13,868 bases of DNA from an uncultured Bacteroidota bacterium. Lineage in GTDB: Bacteria > Bacteroidota > Bacteroidia > Chitinophagales > Chitinophagaceae. Shown one piece after another: positions 13,458 to 13,868 of the stretch. The notes under the pieces are model-generated. The model saw only the letters and a program-made list of their open reading frames with translations, did not search any database and was not told where the DNA came from. The stretch is taken from assembly GCA_903851455.1 (NCBI GenBank), contig CAINOM010000301.1:1-13868 (forward strand). Reading direction: 5' to 3'. The position numbers and the translations under genes are program-made. Numbering within the stretch: the stretch's first letter is position 1; every line of letters begins with the position of its first letter.

Positions 13458-13868
13458 TTAATCCGGAACTACCAGCCTGAAACCGTTACCGTGAATGTTC
13501 ACGATCTCCACGCTTGTGTCGTCTTTCAGGTATTTACGCAGCTTGGCTATATAAACGTCCATACTACGTCCATTGAAGTAGGTATCACTGCCCCATATCC
13601 GCTTTAGTGCGGTTTCGCGTGGCAGCAGGTCGTTCTTGTATTCGCTCAGCATCAGCAGCAATTCGTTCTCCTTTGGAGACAGCGTGTGCGACTCATTGCC
13701 ATGCTTCAGTGTACGCAGCTTGCTGTTGAAATGGTATACACCAATATTGAATTCTATCTGGGAATGTTGCTTTTCATGAAGCTCCTGGTTGCGTTTCAGC
13801 ACCGCTTTTATCTTTGAGAGCAATACATCACTGTCAAATGGCTTGGTGATATAGTCATCCGCGCCAAG
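13458..13868 (-). CDS. OmpR/PhoB-type response regulator, 5' part missing (partial)
   Basis: The frame is open to the right edge, so the first part of the gene lies outside; 136 codons are visible. They begin inside the receiver domain with LGADDYITKPF (1-11), which contains the conserved Lys-Pro of the phosphorylation switch, followed by the alpha5 helix (SDVLLSKIKAVLKRN). A linker leads to a winged-helix effector domain (about 43-136) with LSPKENELLLMLSEYKNDLLPRE, the recognition helix region NGRSMDVYIAKLRKYL and the wing IVNIHGNGFRLVV. Such proteins are two-component transcription regulators; the phosphorylated Asp and the partner kinase are not in view. A TTG at 13821-13823 can be read as a start but is internal, because the upstream codons encode a genuine receiver domain. 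Target genes unknown. Confidence 0.93.
   Translation of the reverse strand, partial: LGADDYITKPFDSDVLLSKIKAVLKRNQELHEKQHSQIEFNIGVYHFNSKLRTLKHGNESHTLSPKENELLLMLSEYKNDLLPRETALKRIWGSDTYFNGRSMDVYIAKLRKYLKDDTSVEIVNIHGNGFRLVVPD

Noticed and set aside
13458..13823. Response regulator as a complete 121-residue protein starting at TTG 13823
   Set aside because: The frame continues upstream with GADDYITKPF, the conserved end of a receiver domain, so the gene runs past the edge.

Overview
This is a chromosomal window from a Bacteroidota bacterium, most likely of the Chitinophagaceae/Sphingobacteriia type. Evidence for this is two SusC/CirA-style outer-membrane receptors with N-terminal carboxypeptidase-regulatory-like domains, a darA/darB dialkylresorcinol (flexirubin-type) gene pair, a Bacteroidota-specific 'ABC transporter ATPase'-mislabelled family, A-rich translation starts instead of Shine-Dalgarno sites, and promoter elements resembling the Bacteroidota -33 TTG / -7 TAnnTTTG consensus. 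There are no tRNAs, rRNAs, CRISPR arrays, transposases or phage genes; it reads as ordinary core/accessory chromosome.

Left part (1-3861), all on the minus strand. A 2-oxoglutarate/Fe(II) oxygenase of the isopenicillin-N-synthase fold (3861-2914) is followed by cytidine deaminase cdd (2826-2422) and a concentrative nucleoside transporter nupC (2365-1133). The last two form a clear pyrimidine nucleoside uptake and salvage pair. A secreted beta-propeller-like protein (985 to the left edge) follows and is cut by the window; it has no complete ORF but is open for 328 codons. A small GACGC-type palindrome lies between the oxygenase and cdd.

Middle (3862-9454). A 299-bp divergent intergenic region leads into a large outer-membrane beta-barrel/TonB-receptor-like protein on the plus strand (4161-6602). 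It converges, with only 16 bp between stop codons, on a two-gene minus-strand operon, darB-darA (8692-6619). DarB is the FabH-like ketosynthase/cyclase and DarA the flavodoxin-like aromatase that together make the dialkylresorcinol half of flexirubin-type pigments. Divergently, a small conserved Bacteroidota protein (8896-9405) starts from a TATCTTTG promoter so close to its ATG that its mRNA is probably leaderless. It ends in a near-ideal bidirectional terminator.

Right part (9455-13868). A probable two-gene minus-strand operon runs from a good -33/-7 promoter: an uncharacterised membrane-anchored protein (12593-12069) and a TonB-dependent receptor with a ZnuD/CirA-like plug (11957-9480). 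Divergent from it is a small outer-membrane barrel protein with a striking His/Tyr C-terminal tail (12746-13372), which shares a bidirectional terminator with an OmpR/PhoB-type response regulator that runs off the right edge. The most interesting uncharacterised unit is this divergent receptor / anchored protein / His-tailed barrel locus, which could be a metal-related uptake module. That function is inference, not something the sequence proves.
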